NCBI RefSeq assembly: GCF_002135375.1
Contig: NZ_NEGH01000004.1
Location: forward strand, 216,053 to 280,052
Direction: 5' to 3'
DNA from: Acinetobacter sp. ANC 4558
Lineage (GTDB): Bacteria > Pseudomonadota > Gammaproteobacteria > Pseudomonadales > Moraxellaceae
DNA length: 64,000 bases
Shown: positions 8,799-18,219 of the stretch, one piece after another
Layout of the letters: each line of letters opens with the position of its first letter
Position numbering within the stretch: the stretch's first letter is position 1
The notes under the pieces: generated by a model
Told to the model about the DNA's origin: nothing
Seen by the model: only the letters and a program-made list of their open reading frames with translations
Database searches by the model: none
Translations under genes and position numbers: made by a program

Positions 8799-10442
8799 TT
8801 AGGTCAATGAAATATAATGTAGTCCTTTTTGCATTGCTTCATCCAAAGCCTCTGGATAGCCTGCATCGGCATAACGCATGATGCCTAGACTCGTATCATT
8901 GGTTAAGCTGAGTTGTAAGCGTTCAGTTGCTGCAGCTGTTCCATCGGCAATGACAGTGACACCTGCAGAGGTCATATAGCCGCTATAACCGCCACCACCT
9001 GAATGAATTGCGACTAAGTCTGCACCAGAGGAACAGTTAACCATGGCATTAATTAATGGCCAGTCTGCAATGACATCCGAACCATCTTTCATGTTTTCAG
9101 TCATGATATTTGGATGTGTCATTGCACCAGCATCAAGGTGATCACGTGTAAACGCGATAGGTGCTTTTAATATGCCTTTAGCGACCATGTCATTGACTGC
9201 AAGTGCAAGTTCAGTCCGTTCCAAATGACCTAACCAACCAATACGTGCTGGTAATCCTTCAAAGGGAACATGTTTACGCGCAAGATGAATCCAGTTTGTG
9301 ACAATTTGGTTATCAGGGAAGCGTTGTAAAATAAAGTCATCAATGATACGAATATCTTCTGCATCATTTGATAATGCGACCCAACGGAATGGCCCAATCG
9401 CACGGCAGAAGAGTGGGCGCAAGAAAGCCTCGGTAAAGACAGGAATATCAAATGCGTTGCTTACACCAGTGTTAAATGCATGAGTACGAATCAGATTACC
9501 ATTATCAAAAACCACAGCACCTTTGGCTTTAAAGTCTAACATTGCAGTGACATGTTGTTTAATGCTTGCAAGGCTTGCTGCCATGAGCTTTGGATGGTCA
9601 TGCTGACGCATTTCAAGAATGCTTGCATGATCATAACCATGTGGAATATAACCATACACGAGATCGTGTGCAGAGGTTTGATCTGTCACGATATCTGGGG
9701 TGATATTACGACGAACCAGTTCTGGGTAGATTTCAGCAGCATTACCGACAAGCCCTACAGAAATTGGTTTTCTTTCTTTTTGTGCTTGCTGAATTAAGTC
9801 TAGTGCATCATCTAAGTGATCAACACGGTGTTGCAAATAGCCTATTTGCATACGCTTATCAATACGTTCAGCATTTGCTTCAACGACCAGCGTGACCGCA
9901 TTTGCCAAATAACCTGCTAAAGGTTGAGCACCACCCATACCGCCTAAGCCTGCGGTTAAAATAAAACGACCTGTTAAATCGCCATCAAAATCGCGTTTGG
10001 CAATGTGATTGAAAATCTCATAGGTACCTTGGATAACACCTTGTGAGCCAATATATTGCCATGCGCCCGCTGTAAGTCCGCCCCAGCAAATTAAGCCTTT
10101 CTTTTCTAAATCATAAAAGACCTCAGCTTTTGCCCACTGACCAACCATATTACAGTTGGCCATAATCACAAGAGGGGCTTTGGCATGAGTCTTCAGTAAT
10201 CCGATAGGTTTACCTGATTGCACAATCAGCGTGTAATCTTCGGTCATACTTTTCAGTGTATTCACAATTGCATCATGACTTGGCCAATTACGTGCAGCTT
10301 TCCCCATTGCAGCGTAAACGATCAAATTTTTAGGATCTTCACCAACTGCTAAAACATTTTCGAGTAAGCGTAGTAAAGCTTCTTGACGCCAACCTTTACA
10401 ACGAATTTCACTTGAACCAGTCACTGTAAATTCTTGCTTCAT
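8799..10442 (-). CDS. Divergent urocanase-family hydratase (putative thiourocanate hydratase)
   Basis: 547 aa, full length for the NAD+-dependent urocanase family. Conserved blocks include QSGKPIGL, IGSQGVIQGTYE, TAGLGGMGGAQPL, TDQTSAHD and RPLFCRAIGPFRW. It departs from true HutU at several sites: the ICW block that carries the catalytic-type cysteine in HutU (Cys410 in Pseudomonas) reads LPARIGWLG, with Gly402; FDYGNN is FDNGNL; HHGGGVGMG is HSGGGGYSG. These changes suggest a different urocanate-like substrate. Beside a DUF917 desulfurase-family gene the best guess is thiourocanate, giving the thiohydantoin propionate. ATG 10442 has a strong AAGGAAAG site 3 nt upstream, better than the TTG at 10475. 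No hutH, hutI or hutG is nearby, which argues against ordinary histidine breakdown. Confidence 0.8.
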   Translation of the reverse strand: MKQEFTVTGSSEIRCKGWRQEALLRLLENVLAVGEDPKNLIVYAAMGKAARNWPSHDAIVNTLKSMTEDYTLIVQSGKPIGLLKTHAKAPLVIMANCNMVGQWAKAEVFYDLEKKGLICWGGLTAGAWQYIGSQGVIQGTYEIFNHIAKRDFDGDLTGRFILTAGLGGMGGAQPLAGYLANAVTLVVEANAERIDKRMQIGYLQHRVDHLDDALDLIQQAQKERKPISVGLVGNAAEIYPELVRRNITPDIVTDQTSAHDLVYGYIPHGYDHASILEMRQHDHPKLMAASLASIKQHVTAMLDFKAKGAVVFDNGNLIRTHAFNTGVSNAFDIPVFTEAFLRPLFCRAIGPFRWVALSNDAEDIRIIDDFILQRFPDNQIVTNWIHLARKHVPFEGLPARIGWLGHLERTELALAVNDMVAKGILKAPIAFTRDHLDAGAMTHPNIMTENMKDGSDVIADWPLINAMVNCSSGADLVAIHSGGGGYSGYMTSAGVTVIADGTAAATERLQLSLTNDTSLGIMRYADAGYPEALDEAMQKGLHYISLT

Positions 10443-10513
10443 ATTCTTTCCTTGAACTAAATTTTGCGTATTCAACCATATTTATTAAGTGATGTTGATT
10501 TAAAACATCACTG

Positions 10514-11602
10514 TTAGGCTAAAGCATATTCTTTGAGTGGAATTCCCAAAGTTGCTTCTACATGTGGGTAGACGCTTGGGTCAATGACACTAGATGACAG
10601 TGGTAATTTAGATTTCTCGATATGAAATACAAGAATTTCCATGCCTGGTAAAACTTTACTGGCGCTGAGTGGTTGACCATCCATATTTAATGTCGTGATG
10701 ACATCTGGATAAGTTGCTAAACGATCACCTTGAGCATTTTCAACCGCCATATGTTCATTCATGACATGAATTCGAACCAAGTTTGCGCCACTTCCAATTT
10801 CAATCACACCAACATCAAATGCTTCATCTGTATAGCGAAGTGTGTTCGCTGTAACTTTACCTGAAGCTAGAATTTGACCATTGGTTTGCTTGCAAATTGC
10901 ATCGACTACTGCTGAACCACCCGCAGGTTCAGCTGTACAAATGGCTTGACCCAAAGAAAGTGCTTTTGAAATACCGCCTAAAGCAGCATGTTGACGAACA
11001 TAAGACGCACGTAAAGGGTTACGGCAACTGGCAATAAACCCACCAGACATATCGGATGCTTTACGTAAAATTGGAGACACTTTGGCCGTAGCACCACGGG
11101 TTACCAACTCAATATATTGATGATTAGCACGATTACCACCAACAGCCGTTTGAATCATCTGTTCCGTCGAATTCGCCATACCAATAGAGCCCATATCGCC
11201 AGTAGGATGAGCGCGTATATCACCTACAGCATCAATTACTTTCGTGCCTAAAACCGCTGAAGGTAACCAAGCATTTAAGGTTGATGACATACCATTTTGA
11301 CCAATAATTAAGCCATAAAGTTTGTCACCTAAAGCATCTTGTAGTAATGATGCTGCTTTGACATAGTCCATGCCAAGCATTTCCCAATCGGTTAAACCGC
11401 CTGGTGCACCAATGGCCGCTGCTGTTGCAATCCAAGCATCATCAGCCACTTCATCCATGCTCACTAATTCTGGACGACCAATAGTGACAGCCATGGTTCC
11501 TAATTCACGACCATGTTCTACCCAACCACCACCGCCGCAAGCAAATACAGAACCGCCTTTAATGGCAAAGTCGACATCTTGTAATGTTAAAATTCGAGAC
11601 AT
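10514..11602 (-). CDS. DUF917 protein (S-methyl thiohydantoin desulfurase / thiohydantoin desulfhydrase family)
   Basis: 362 aa. The N-terminal glycine-rich loop SVFACGGGGWVEHG, the following VTIGRPELVSMDEVADD and the central GGFIASCRNP fit the DUF917 family, which is related to hydantoinase subunits and includes enzymes that remove sulfur from thiohydantoin propionates in ergothioneine catabolism. In that pathway the product is hydantoin-5-propionate. ATG 11602 has AAGGAAATGA directly upstream. It lies 71 bp before the urocanase-like gene and 69 bp after the M20 amidase gene, in the same operon. The thio-specific role is inferred from family and context; a hydantoinase-like activity on an oxygen analog is the alternative. 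Confidence 0.75.
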   Translation of the reverse strand: MSRILTLQDVDFAIKGGSVFACGGGGWVEHGRELGTMAVTIGRPELVSMDEVADDAWIATAAAIGAPGGLTDWEMLGMDYVKAASLLQDALGDKLYGLIIGQNGMSSTLNAWLPSAVLGTKVIDAVGDIRAHPTGDMGSIGMANSTEQMIQTAVGGNRANHQYIELVTRGATAKVSPILRKASDMSGGFIASCRNPLRASYVRQHAALGGISKALSLGQAICTAEPAGGSAVVDAICKQTNGQILASGKVTANTLRYTDEAFDVGVIEIGSGANLVRIHVMNEHMAVENAQGDRLATYPDVITTLNMDGQPLSASKVLPGMEILVFHIEKSKLPLSSSVIDPSVYPHVEATLGIPLKEYALA

Positions 11603-11671
11603 TTCATTTCCTTATTCATCTAATACATCATCGAGATTACGCATCATCGATATGTGTGCTCATAGGTTTAT

Positions 11672-12925
11672 TTATTGTGTGGATTGAACCGCAGCATCCA
11701 CGTTTAAAAGAGTTTGCATTAACACTGCGATACCACGACTTAAATCGGTTTCATTTGTCCATTCTTCTGGGCAATGGCTTTTTCCATCGACACTAGGTAC
11801 AAAAATCATGGCACTTGGCGCTATTTTTGCGATGAATGCTGCATCATGACCTGCACCGCTTGACATGGATTGGTAGCTACATTTTTCTGTTTGACAGGCA
11901 GCTTCAATATGCTGCATCAGAGCAGTATCACATTGCATTGGATAGGTATCTGTTAAGCGCTCGAATTCGATCAGTTGTAGTTTTCGTGGTGAAATAATGT
12001 CTTGAATGATGTGTTGCAAATGATCAGTAAATTCTTCCATCCAACCACGTGTGTCTGAACGAATATCAAAAACTAATTGGGTTCGACCAGGAACGACATT
12101 ACTCGCATTAGGTTTATTAAATACTTGGCCACATGTCGCAACGAAATATCCATTTGCACGATGAGAAAATTGTTGAGCCAATTTTTCTGCTGCCAAAATA
12201 ATTTCTGCTGCACCTGCCATGCTGTCTTTACGTAAATTCATCGGGGTGGTACCCGCATGTGCTGCTTGTCCAGTTAAAGTCAGACTTAAACGGATAATGC
12301 CAACAATTCCTGTCACAATTCCAATATCAATATTTTTATGTTCAAGTACAGCCCCTTGTTCAATATGCAATTCTAAAAATTGAGCAACATTTTGACGTAT
12401 TGCTAACTGAGAGGTATTGCCGCCCATGCGAATAACAGCATCTGCAAGTTTTTCTTGTGTTTGTGGGTGTGGCGTATCACTTAATTCTTGAGTCAAATAA
12501 CCAGTAATACCACGGCTACCGACACATGAAATTCCCCATTCACTTGGTTCTTCAGCCAAAAAGTCAACAATTTCTAAATCATGATTGAGAGTAATTTGAT
12601 GATCTTGTAGTGCTTGAGCACATTCGAGTGCAGCAATGACACCTGCAATACCATCAAAACGTCCTCCGGAAGGAACGGAGTCACTATGTGAGCCAATCAT
12701 GATGCAACCAAGCTCAGGTTGCTTACCTGCTTTACGGCCAATTAAATTGCCAGCCGCATCTACATTGACGGTTAAGCCTGCAGCAAGCATCTGCTCGGTT
12801 AACCAAGCACGACCTTGTAAAAAACATTCACTAAAAGAACGACGAGTATATGGACGATCGGGTTCTGTAATATCACCCAAACTCATCAATTGTTGCCAGT
12901 AACGATTACGATTGATCAAGCTCAT
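11672..12925 (-). CDS. M20-family hydantoinase/carbamoylase amidase (putative N-carbamoyl-glutamate amidohydrolase)
   Basis: 417 aa, normal length for N-carbamoyl-L-amino-acid hydrolases and allantoate amidohydrolases. Metal-site motifs are intact: GSHSDSVPSGGRFDG (His80, Asp91), EEPSEWG (Glu125/Glu126) and LELHIEQG; the C-terminal SGAGHDAAF completes the family pattern. It hydrolyses an N-carbamoyl group to amine, CO2 and ammonia. Its ATG overlaps the stop of the upstream amidohydrolase gene as ATGA, so the two are translationally coupled, which fits consecutive steps: ring opening, then decarbamoylation. The expected substrate in this operon is N-carbamoyl-L-glutamate; this is inferred from context. 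Confidence 0.85.
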   Translation of the reverse strand: MSLINRNRYWQQLMSLGDITEPDRPYTRRSFSECFLQGRAWLTEQMLAAGLTVNVDAAGNLIGRKAGKQPELGCIMIGSHSDSVPSGGRFDGIAGVIAALECAQALQDHQITLNHDLEIVDFLAEEPSEWGISCVGSRGITGYLTQELSDTPHPQTQEKLADAVIRMGGNTSQLAIRQNVAQFLELHIEQGAVLEHKNIDIGIVTGIVGIIRLSLTLTGQAAHAGTTPMNLRKDSMAGAAEIILAAEKLAQQFSHRANGYFVATCGQVFNKPNASNVVPGRTQLVFDIRSDTRGWMEEFTDHLQHIIQDIISPRKLQLIEFERLTDTYPMQCDTALMQHIEAACQTEKCSYQSMSSGAGHDAAFIAKIAPSAMIFVPSVDGKSHCPEEWTNETDLSRGIAVLMQTLLNVDAAVQSTQ

Positions 12926-14301
12926 GTTGACACCTTTTTAAGTATTAGTGGACGAACAAATTGACCAAAACCAGGCGGGCTTAATACATTTTGATCTTTG
13001 AAGATCCATTCACCGCGAACCATGGTTGCAATCACTTGATAATCGATACTGAGACCGTCATATGGGCTCCAATCGGAGAAGTTATAGCCTCCTTTTTTTG
13101 CGTCATAAGTATAAGATTCTTTTTTGACAATGGCTAAGTCGGCATCACGACCAATTTCCAAAGCTCCCTTTTGATGTTGAATACTAAAAAGGCGAGCAGG
13201 GTTATAACTGAGCACTTGAACAATACGACTCAATGGAATTCCACGTTTTGCAGCACCATCAATCATAAGGGTGAGTAACAATGCCAGACCCGTTGCACCT
13301 GAAGCATTATCAAAAATATTTGGATGCGTTTTTCGATCAATTGACCAACTGACATGGTCGGTAGAGACGACTGTAATATTGCCTACAGCCAAATGTTGCC
13401 ATAAGGCTTCACGTTCAGCTTTGCTACGAATTGGTGGATTTACTTTGGCACGACCACCTAAACGTGCGACGTCTTCATCTTCACAGAGAATTAAATAATG
13501 TAAACATGCTTCAATGGTGCTATCAAAACCTTGACGTTGGTAACTTTGACATATTTCATAACCACGATGATTGGAACAATGCACAATATGTGCACGACAA
13601 CCTGTATCTGCACCTAACTCATATACTTGGTTAATTGCTAAATTTTCAGCATAAATTGGACGTGATGCCGAATGTGCAGAGTAGTCGTGATGACCTTTGG
13701 CTTTGCATTCAGCAATCATTGCCTTAACTGTTTCATCATCTTCATTATGTACACCTGCAAATAAGCCATACTTTGCAATTTTAGCCATGCAATCATGCAT
13801 TGTTTTAGGTGGAATACGTGGAAAACGTTCTGGGTCTGTTCCAAAAGTAGAGAACTTAAAGCCGATCGCCCCTGCAGAGATAATTTCATCAATTTTTTCA
13901 TCACCTTGATCGGGATGAACTGTACCATAGAGTGCAAAATCGACACGTGCTTGAGCTTTTGCTTCAGACTTTTTGAGCTCGAATCGTTCAGCATCACAAA
14001 TTAAGCGACCTGCATCATATGGCATATCAATAATGGTGCCGACTCCTCCTGCTGCTGCAGAATGAGTTGACCAAATAAAATCTTCTTGATCTTTTTGACT
14101 ACGACTATGGACTTGAGCATCAATAGCAGCAGGGAAGATATAGTGACCGCGGAAATCATGAACAACTTCAGCAGATGGAAATCCTACGTCAAATGAACCG
14201 ACATGAATTACTTTTCCTTGGTTAATGGCAACATAACCATTTTCAATTTCTCCTGATGCAAGAACAACATGTCCTAACACAAGTTGTTGATACTTTTCCA
14301 T
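12922..14301 (-). CDS. Cyclic amidohydrolase, hydantoinase/allantoinase type (putative hydantoin-5-propionate hydrolase)
   Basis: 459 aa, amidohydrolase superfamily of dihydropyrimidinases, hydantoinases and allantoinases. Visible metal-site residues are His65, Lys149 (GFKFS, the carbamylated lysine), His185 (GVHNEDD), His241 (HIVHCSN) and Asp315 (STDHVSW). The first histidine of the usual D-x-H-x-H motif is Gln63 (DAQVHS), an uncommon change at the alpha-metal site. ATG 14301 has AGGAGA 6 nt upstream; a GTG at 14322 precedes that site and is less likely. First gene of the operon. Expected to open a hydantoin ring to the N-carbamoyl acid; hydantoin-5-propionate is the candidate from pathway context. 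Confidence 0.83.
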   Translation of the reverse strand: MEKYQQLVLGHVVLASGEIENGYVAINQGKVIHVGSFDVGFPSAEVVHDFRGHYIFPAAIDAQVHSRSQKDQEDFIWSTHSAAAGGVGTIIDMPYDAGRLICDAERFELKKSEAKAQARVDFALYGTVHPDQGDEKIDEIISAGAIGFKFSTFGTDPERFPRIPPKTMHDCMAKIAKYGLFAGVHNEDDETVKAMIAECKAKGHHDYSAHSASRPIYAENLAINQVYELGADTGCRAHIVHCSNHRGYEICQSYQRQGFDSTIEACLHYLILCEDEDVARLGGRAKVNPPIRSKAEREALWQHLAVGNITVVSTDHVSWSIDRKTHPNIFDNASGATGLALLLTLMIDGAAKRGIPLSRIVQVLSYNPARLFSIQHQKGALEIGRDADLAIVKKESYTYDAKKGGYNFSDWSPYDGLSIDYQVIATMVRGEWIFKDQNVLSPPGFGQFVRPLILKKVST

Positions 14302-14433
14302 AAGCGATCTCCTGCTTGCCACTTTAATATTTCTTCATGTCATCAAGATTAGCGCGCCCTGAAAAAAAATTCCTATTCTAATTTTGAGAAAAAATATAAA
14401 TAAAACCGAACAACTTTTTAATTTTTATTTAGA

Positions 14434-14460
14434 AGTATAGAGAAAAAAGAGATTGTTCAA
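14434..14460 (-). promoter_or_regulatory. Candidate sigma-70 promoter of the hydantoin/urocanase operon
   Basis: On the minus strand TTGAAC (14460-14455) and TATACT (14439-14434) are separated by 15 bp, shorter than ideal. The leader to the ATG would be about 125 nt. Low certainty because the region is AT-rich. Confidence 0.35.
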
Positions 14461-14622
14461 TCATGTATCAATTTTGATCATCTTGAATATCTTGAGTTTT
14501 ATGATGAGAAAATTTTAGTGCACTCAATTGTTTATAGAAGCTTATTCAATAAAATAATAAAATAATAAAGAGATGAATAAACTCCTATTTAAATAGATCC
14601 TAAAAAATTGGCTGTTACGTCA

Positions 14623-14637
14623 TGCAAATAGTTTGCA
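14623..14637. promoter_or_regulatory. Perfect palindrome TGCAAA-TAG-TTTGCA, possible regulator site
   Basis: Six-bp arms with a 3-bp spacer, located between the asnC-type gene and the operon promoter region. Its size suits a dimeric regulator such as the AsnC protein or one half of the double LysR. No direct evidence of binding. Confidence 0.35.
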
Positions 14638-14744
14638 AAGCTCTATGATTGAGGTTGTGAAGAGTGGGTAGTACCCATTCAATTTATGCCGCTAAATGGA
14701 TAATATTCCTCAGTTGAGTTTCGAATTGAAGCCAGTTGAAAATA

Positions 14745-15218
14745 TTAAACAGGAATTGCTGTTGTATATTTAATTCGAGATAAAGCAAAACGTGAATTGG
14801 CATGGGCTACTGTAGGGTGTCTGAGCAGAACTTTTTTTAGAAATGTTTCATAACTTCGAATATCAGTTTCAACAATTCTTAATAAATAATCCCATTCGCC
14901 TGAAACGGTATAGCACTCTACAATATTATCCTGTTGATTAATAAAGCTTTCGAATGAAATTGCATCCAGTTCACTATGACTGACTAATTTCAGCATGCAG
15001 ATGACATCAATATCTTTGTTGACCGCGATACGATCTACTAAATAAACTGGTTTATTTAAAATACCTGCATCTTGCATAGCGCGAATTCGTCTCCAACAAG
15101 AAGCAGGGGAGCTAGAAACAGCTTCTGCTAAGGCAATTCCATTTAAATTGGCATCCTTTTGTAATGCATTCAGGATTCGTTTGTCCAGACTATCAAGTTG
15201 AATAATATCTTTCATCAT
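14745..15218 (-). CDS. Lrp/AsnC-family transcriptional regulator
   Basis: 157 aa, the standard size. The N-terminal winged HTH is LDSLDKRILNALQKDANLNG followed by SSSPASCWRRIRAMQDAGIL; the C-terminal half (about 75-150) has the RAM/AsnC effector pattern with YTVSGEWDYLLRI. These regulators sense amino acids and form octamers. It is divergent from the MFS gene at 15340 with a 121-bp gap and upstream of the catabolic operon on the same strand, so it could control either one. The end product of the operon would be glutamate, which is compatible with an amino-acid sensor, but this is speculation. ATG codons at 15218 and 15215 are both possible starts. Confidence 0.9.
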   Translation of the reverse strand: MMKDIIQLDSLDKRILNALQKDANLNGIALAEAVSSSPASCWRRIRAMQDAGILNKPVYLVDRIAVNKDIDVICMLKLVSHSELDAISFESFINQQDNIVECYTVSGEWDYLLRIVETDIRSYETFLKKVLLRHPTVAHANSRFALSRIKYTTAIPV

Positions 15219-15339
15219 AAATAAATTATTGATTTTAAAGTTTCATAATATATATAAATTTTTAACTTTTTGATCGTATTTTTTTTTCATAAGCATATAG
15301 CCTATTAAGTTAAATTGAGTACTGAGTTATTGATTATTC

Positions 15340-16554
15340 ATGGCATTATCAGAATCCGCATGGACAAAAGTTATTTCACCTGAAAACTTATTGATGTTCT
15401 CTGGTGTGATTGCTGCATTTCATTTAGGTAAAGTATCACCTGCAATTCCTGTGCTACAGAGCACCTTGAATTTAACTGTGATACAGGCAGGTTTTTTAAT
15501 TTCCTTAATGCAATTTGCAGGTGCCACCTGTGGCTTAATCATGGGCATTTTGAGTGAAAAAATCAGTGCGTGTAAAAGCATCATTATTGGGCAATCTGTG
15601 CTTTTAATTTCAAGTTTGTTGGCTATTTTTGTTGATCAACCATTCCAGCTTTTAGTTTTAAGAGCATTTGAAAGCTTTGGTTTCTTAATGGTGATTTTAC
15701 CTACCCCAAGCTTAATACGAATTTTAGTTCCAGCAGAGAATTTATTCTTTCGAATCGGACTATGGGGATGTTATATGGCAATAGGGACATCTGTCGCATT
15801 TATGATGGGGCCATTTTTCATTGATATCATGGGGTGGAAAGGATGGTGGTTGATTCCAGCATCATTCTCTGCAGTGTCAATTTTGTTTTTAATTAAAATG
15901 ATTCCAACTGCATTGAAAGATATTAACTTTTCTAAAAAAATATATAGTCTTAAAGACTTATGGACGGGACAACTTCAGTCTATTTTAAGACATAGAAATG
16001 CTTGGTTTATTGGTCTAGCATTTGCAATGTACACTGGACCATGGATTGCGATTATTGGTTTTTTACCGATACTTTATGTTCAGGCGGGAATTAGCAATGT
16101 CGTTGCGGGCTTACTCACTGCATTAGCATCATTAGTCAATATATTTGGCAATGTTTTAGCTGCCATTTTAATTCATAGAGGGGTTCGGATTAAAAAACTG
16201 TTAGCCACGGGTTATCTAACAATGTTGACGACAGGAATCATTGCATTTTCATCCCTGATTCATTCTTTTTTAAGTGTCCAATTTATTGCAATTTTATTTT
16301 TCTCTGCTGTAGGGGGCTTAATTCCTGCAATTTTATATGTATTGGGAGTTAAAAGTGCACCGAATGATGAAACTGTTGTGACGGCTATTGGTTTTATTCA
16401 ACAATTTTCCTCTATAGGTATGTTATTGATTCCACCATTGATCGCACAGCTTGCCGTAGAAACAGGAACTTGGAGTTTTACATGGCTGATTACAGGCATA
16501 GCAGCACTGCTTGGGTTATTTTTAGCGAGGCAAGTCGCACGAGAATATCAATAA
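15340..16554 (+). CDS. MFS transporter (CynX/NimT-like)
   Basis: 404 aa with about 12 hydrophobic helices. The pattern VSPAIPVLQSTLNLT then LISLMQFAGATCGLIMG, with a short loop containing SEKISACKS after helix 2, is that of the CynX/NimT-type branch of MFS carriers; the family cannot be resolved further. Divergent from the AsnC-type regulator, which may control it. Amino-acid or small organic anion export or uptake is possible. Starts at ATG 15340 without a strong Shine-Dalgarno. Confidence 0.85.
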   Translation: MALSESAWTKVISPENLLMFSGVIAAFHLGKVSPAIPVLQSTLNLTVIQAGFLISLMQFAGATCGLIMGILSEKISACKSIIIGQSVLLISSLLAIFVDQPFQLLVLRAFESFGFLMVILPTPSLIRILVPAENLFFRIGLWGCYMAIGTSVAFMMGPFFIDIMGWKGWWLIPASFSAVSILFLIKMIPTALKDINFSKKIYSLKDLWTGQLQSILRHRNAWFIGLAFAMYTGPWIAIIGFLPILYVQAGISNVVAGLLTALASLVNIFGNVLAAILIHRGVRIKKLLATGYLTMLTTGIIAFSSLIHSFLSVQFIAILFFSAVGGLIPAILYVLGVKSAPNDETVVTAIGFIQQFSSIGMLLIPPLIAQLAVETGTWSFTWLITGIAALLGLFLARQVAREYQ

Positions 16555-16622
16555 TTTCTTCACTTGAAAGCTGTTTTTGATTCGTGAAATAAAGTGATTT
16601 GAATGAAATGGGTGTTAAAAAA

Positions 16623-16656
16623 TTGTCACTCAATATACTATAGGGTACTATGGTAT
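16623..16656 (+). promoter_or_regulatory. frmRA promoter with overlapping FrmR operator
   Basis: TTGTCA (16623-16628), 17 bp, TACTAT (16646-16651) form a good sigma-70 promoter. Overlapping it at 16635-16656 is an inverted repeat with arms ATACTATAG and CTATGGTAT around a short G-tract (GGG), the kind of site bound by FrmR/RcnR/CsoR-family repressors. Repressor binding would block RNA polymerase; formaldehyde modification would release it. Confidence 0.7.
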
Positions 16657-16676
16657 TAATTCTTTGGGTGAATATT

Positions 16677-18090
<1,414 letters not shown>

Positions 18091-18145
18091 TTGAAAGATT
18101 AACTTTTTCATGGGTAATTTTAGCTCATTTTTTAACAAGTTATTT

Positions 18146-18172
18146 CAAGCAAAGCTTTTCAAGCTTTGCTTG
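18146..18172. terminator. Strong 12-bp hairpin after frmA
   Basis: Perfect stem CAAGCAAAGCTT / AAGCTTTGCTTG with a 3-nt loop, 55 bp after the frmA stop. It lacks a long T-run after the stem, so termination may be partial or it may protect the frmRA mRNA 3' end. Confidence 0.5.
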
Positions 18173-18219
18173 TCTGGTTAATTAATTAAAAAATTTAGAA
18201 CTTTAAATTGGAAAAATTT

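Larger units (their letters stand above)
14302..14744. other. 443-bp promoter region upstream of the putative thiourocanate operon
   Basis: No gene is seen. On the minus strand a possible promoter (TTGAAC and TATACT) and a short perfect palindrome lie here, described separately. All six catabolic genes read leftward away from this stretch, and the asnC-type gene ends at its right side. Confidence 0.55.

Noticed and set aside
8799..10442. Calling the urocanase relative simply hutU of the histidine pathway
   Set aside because: No hutH, hutI or hutG is nearby; key residues differ; it lies with hydantoin and DUF917 genes.
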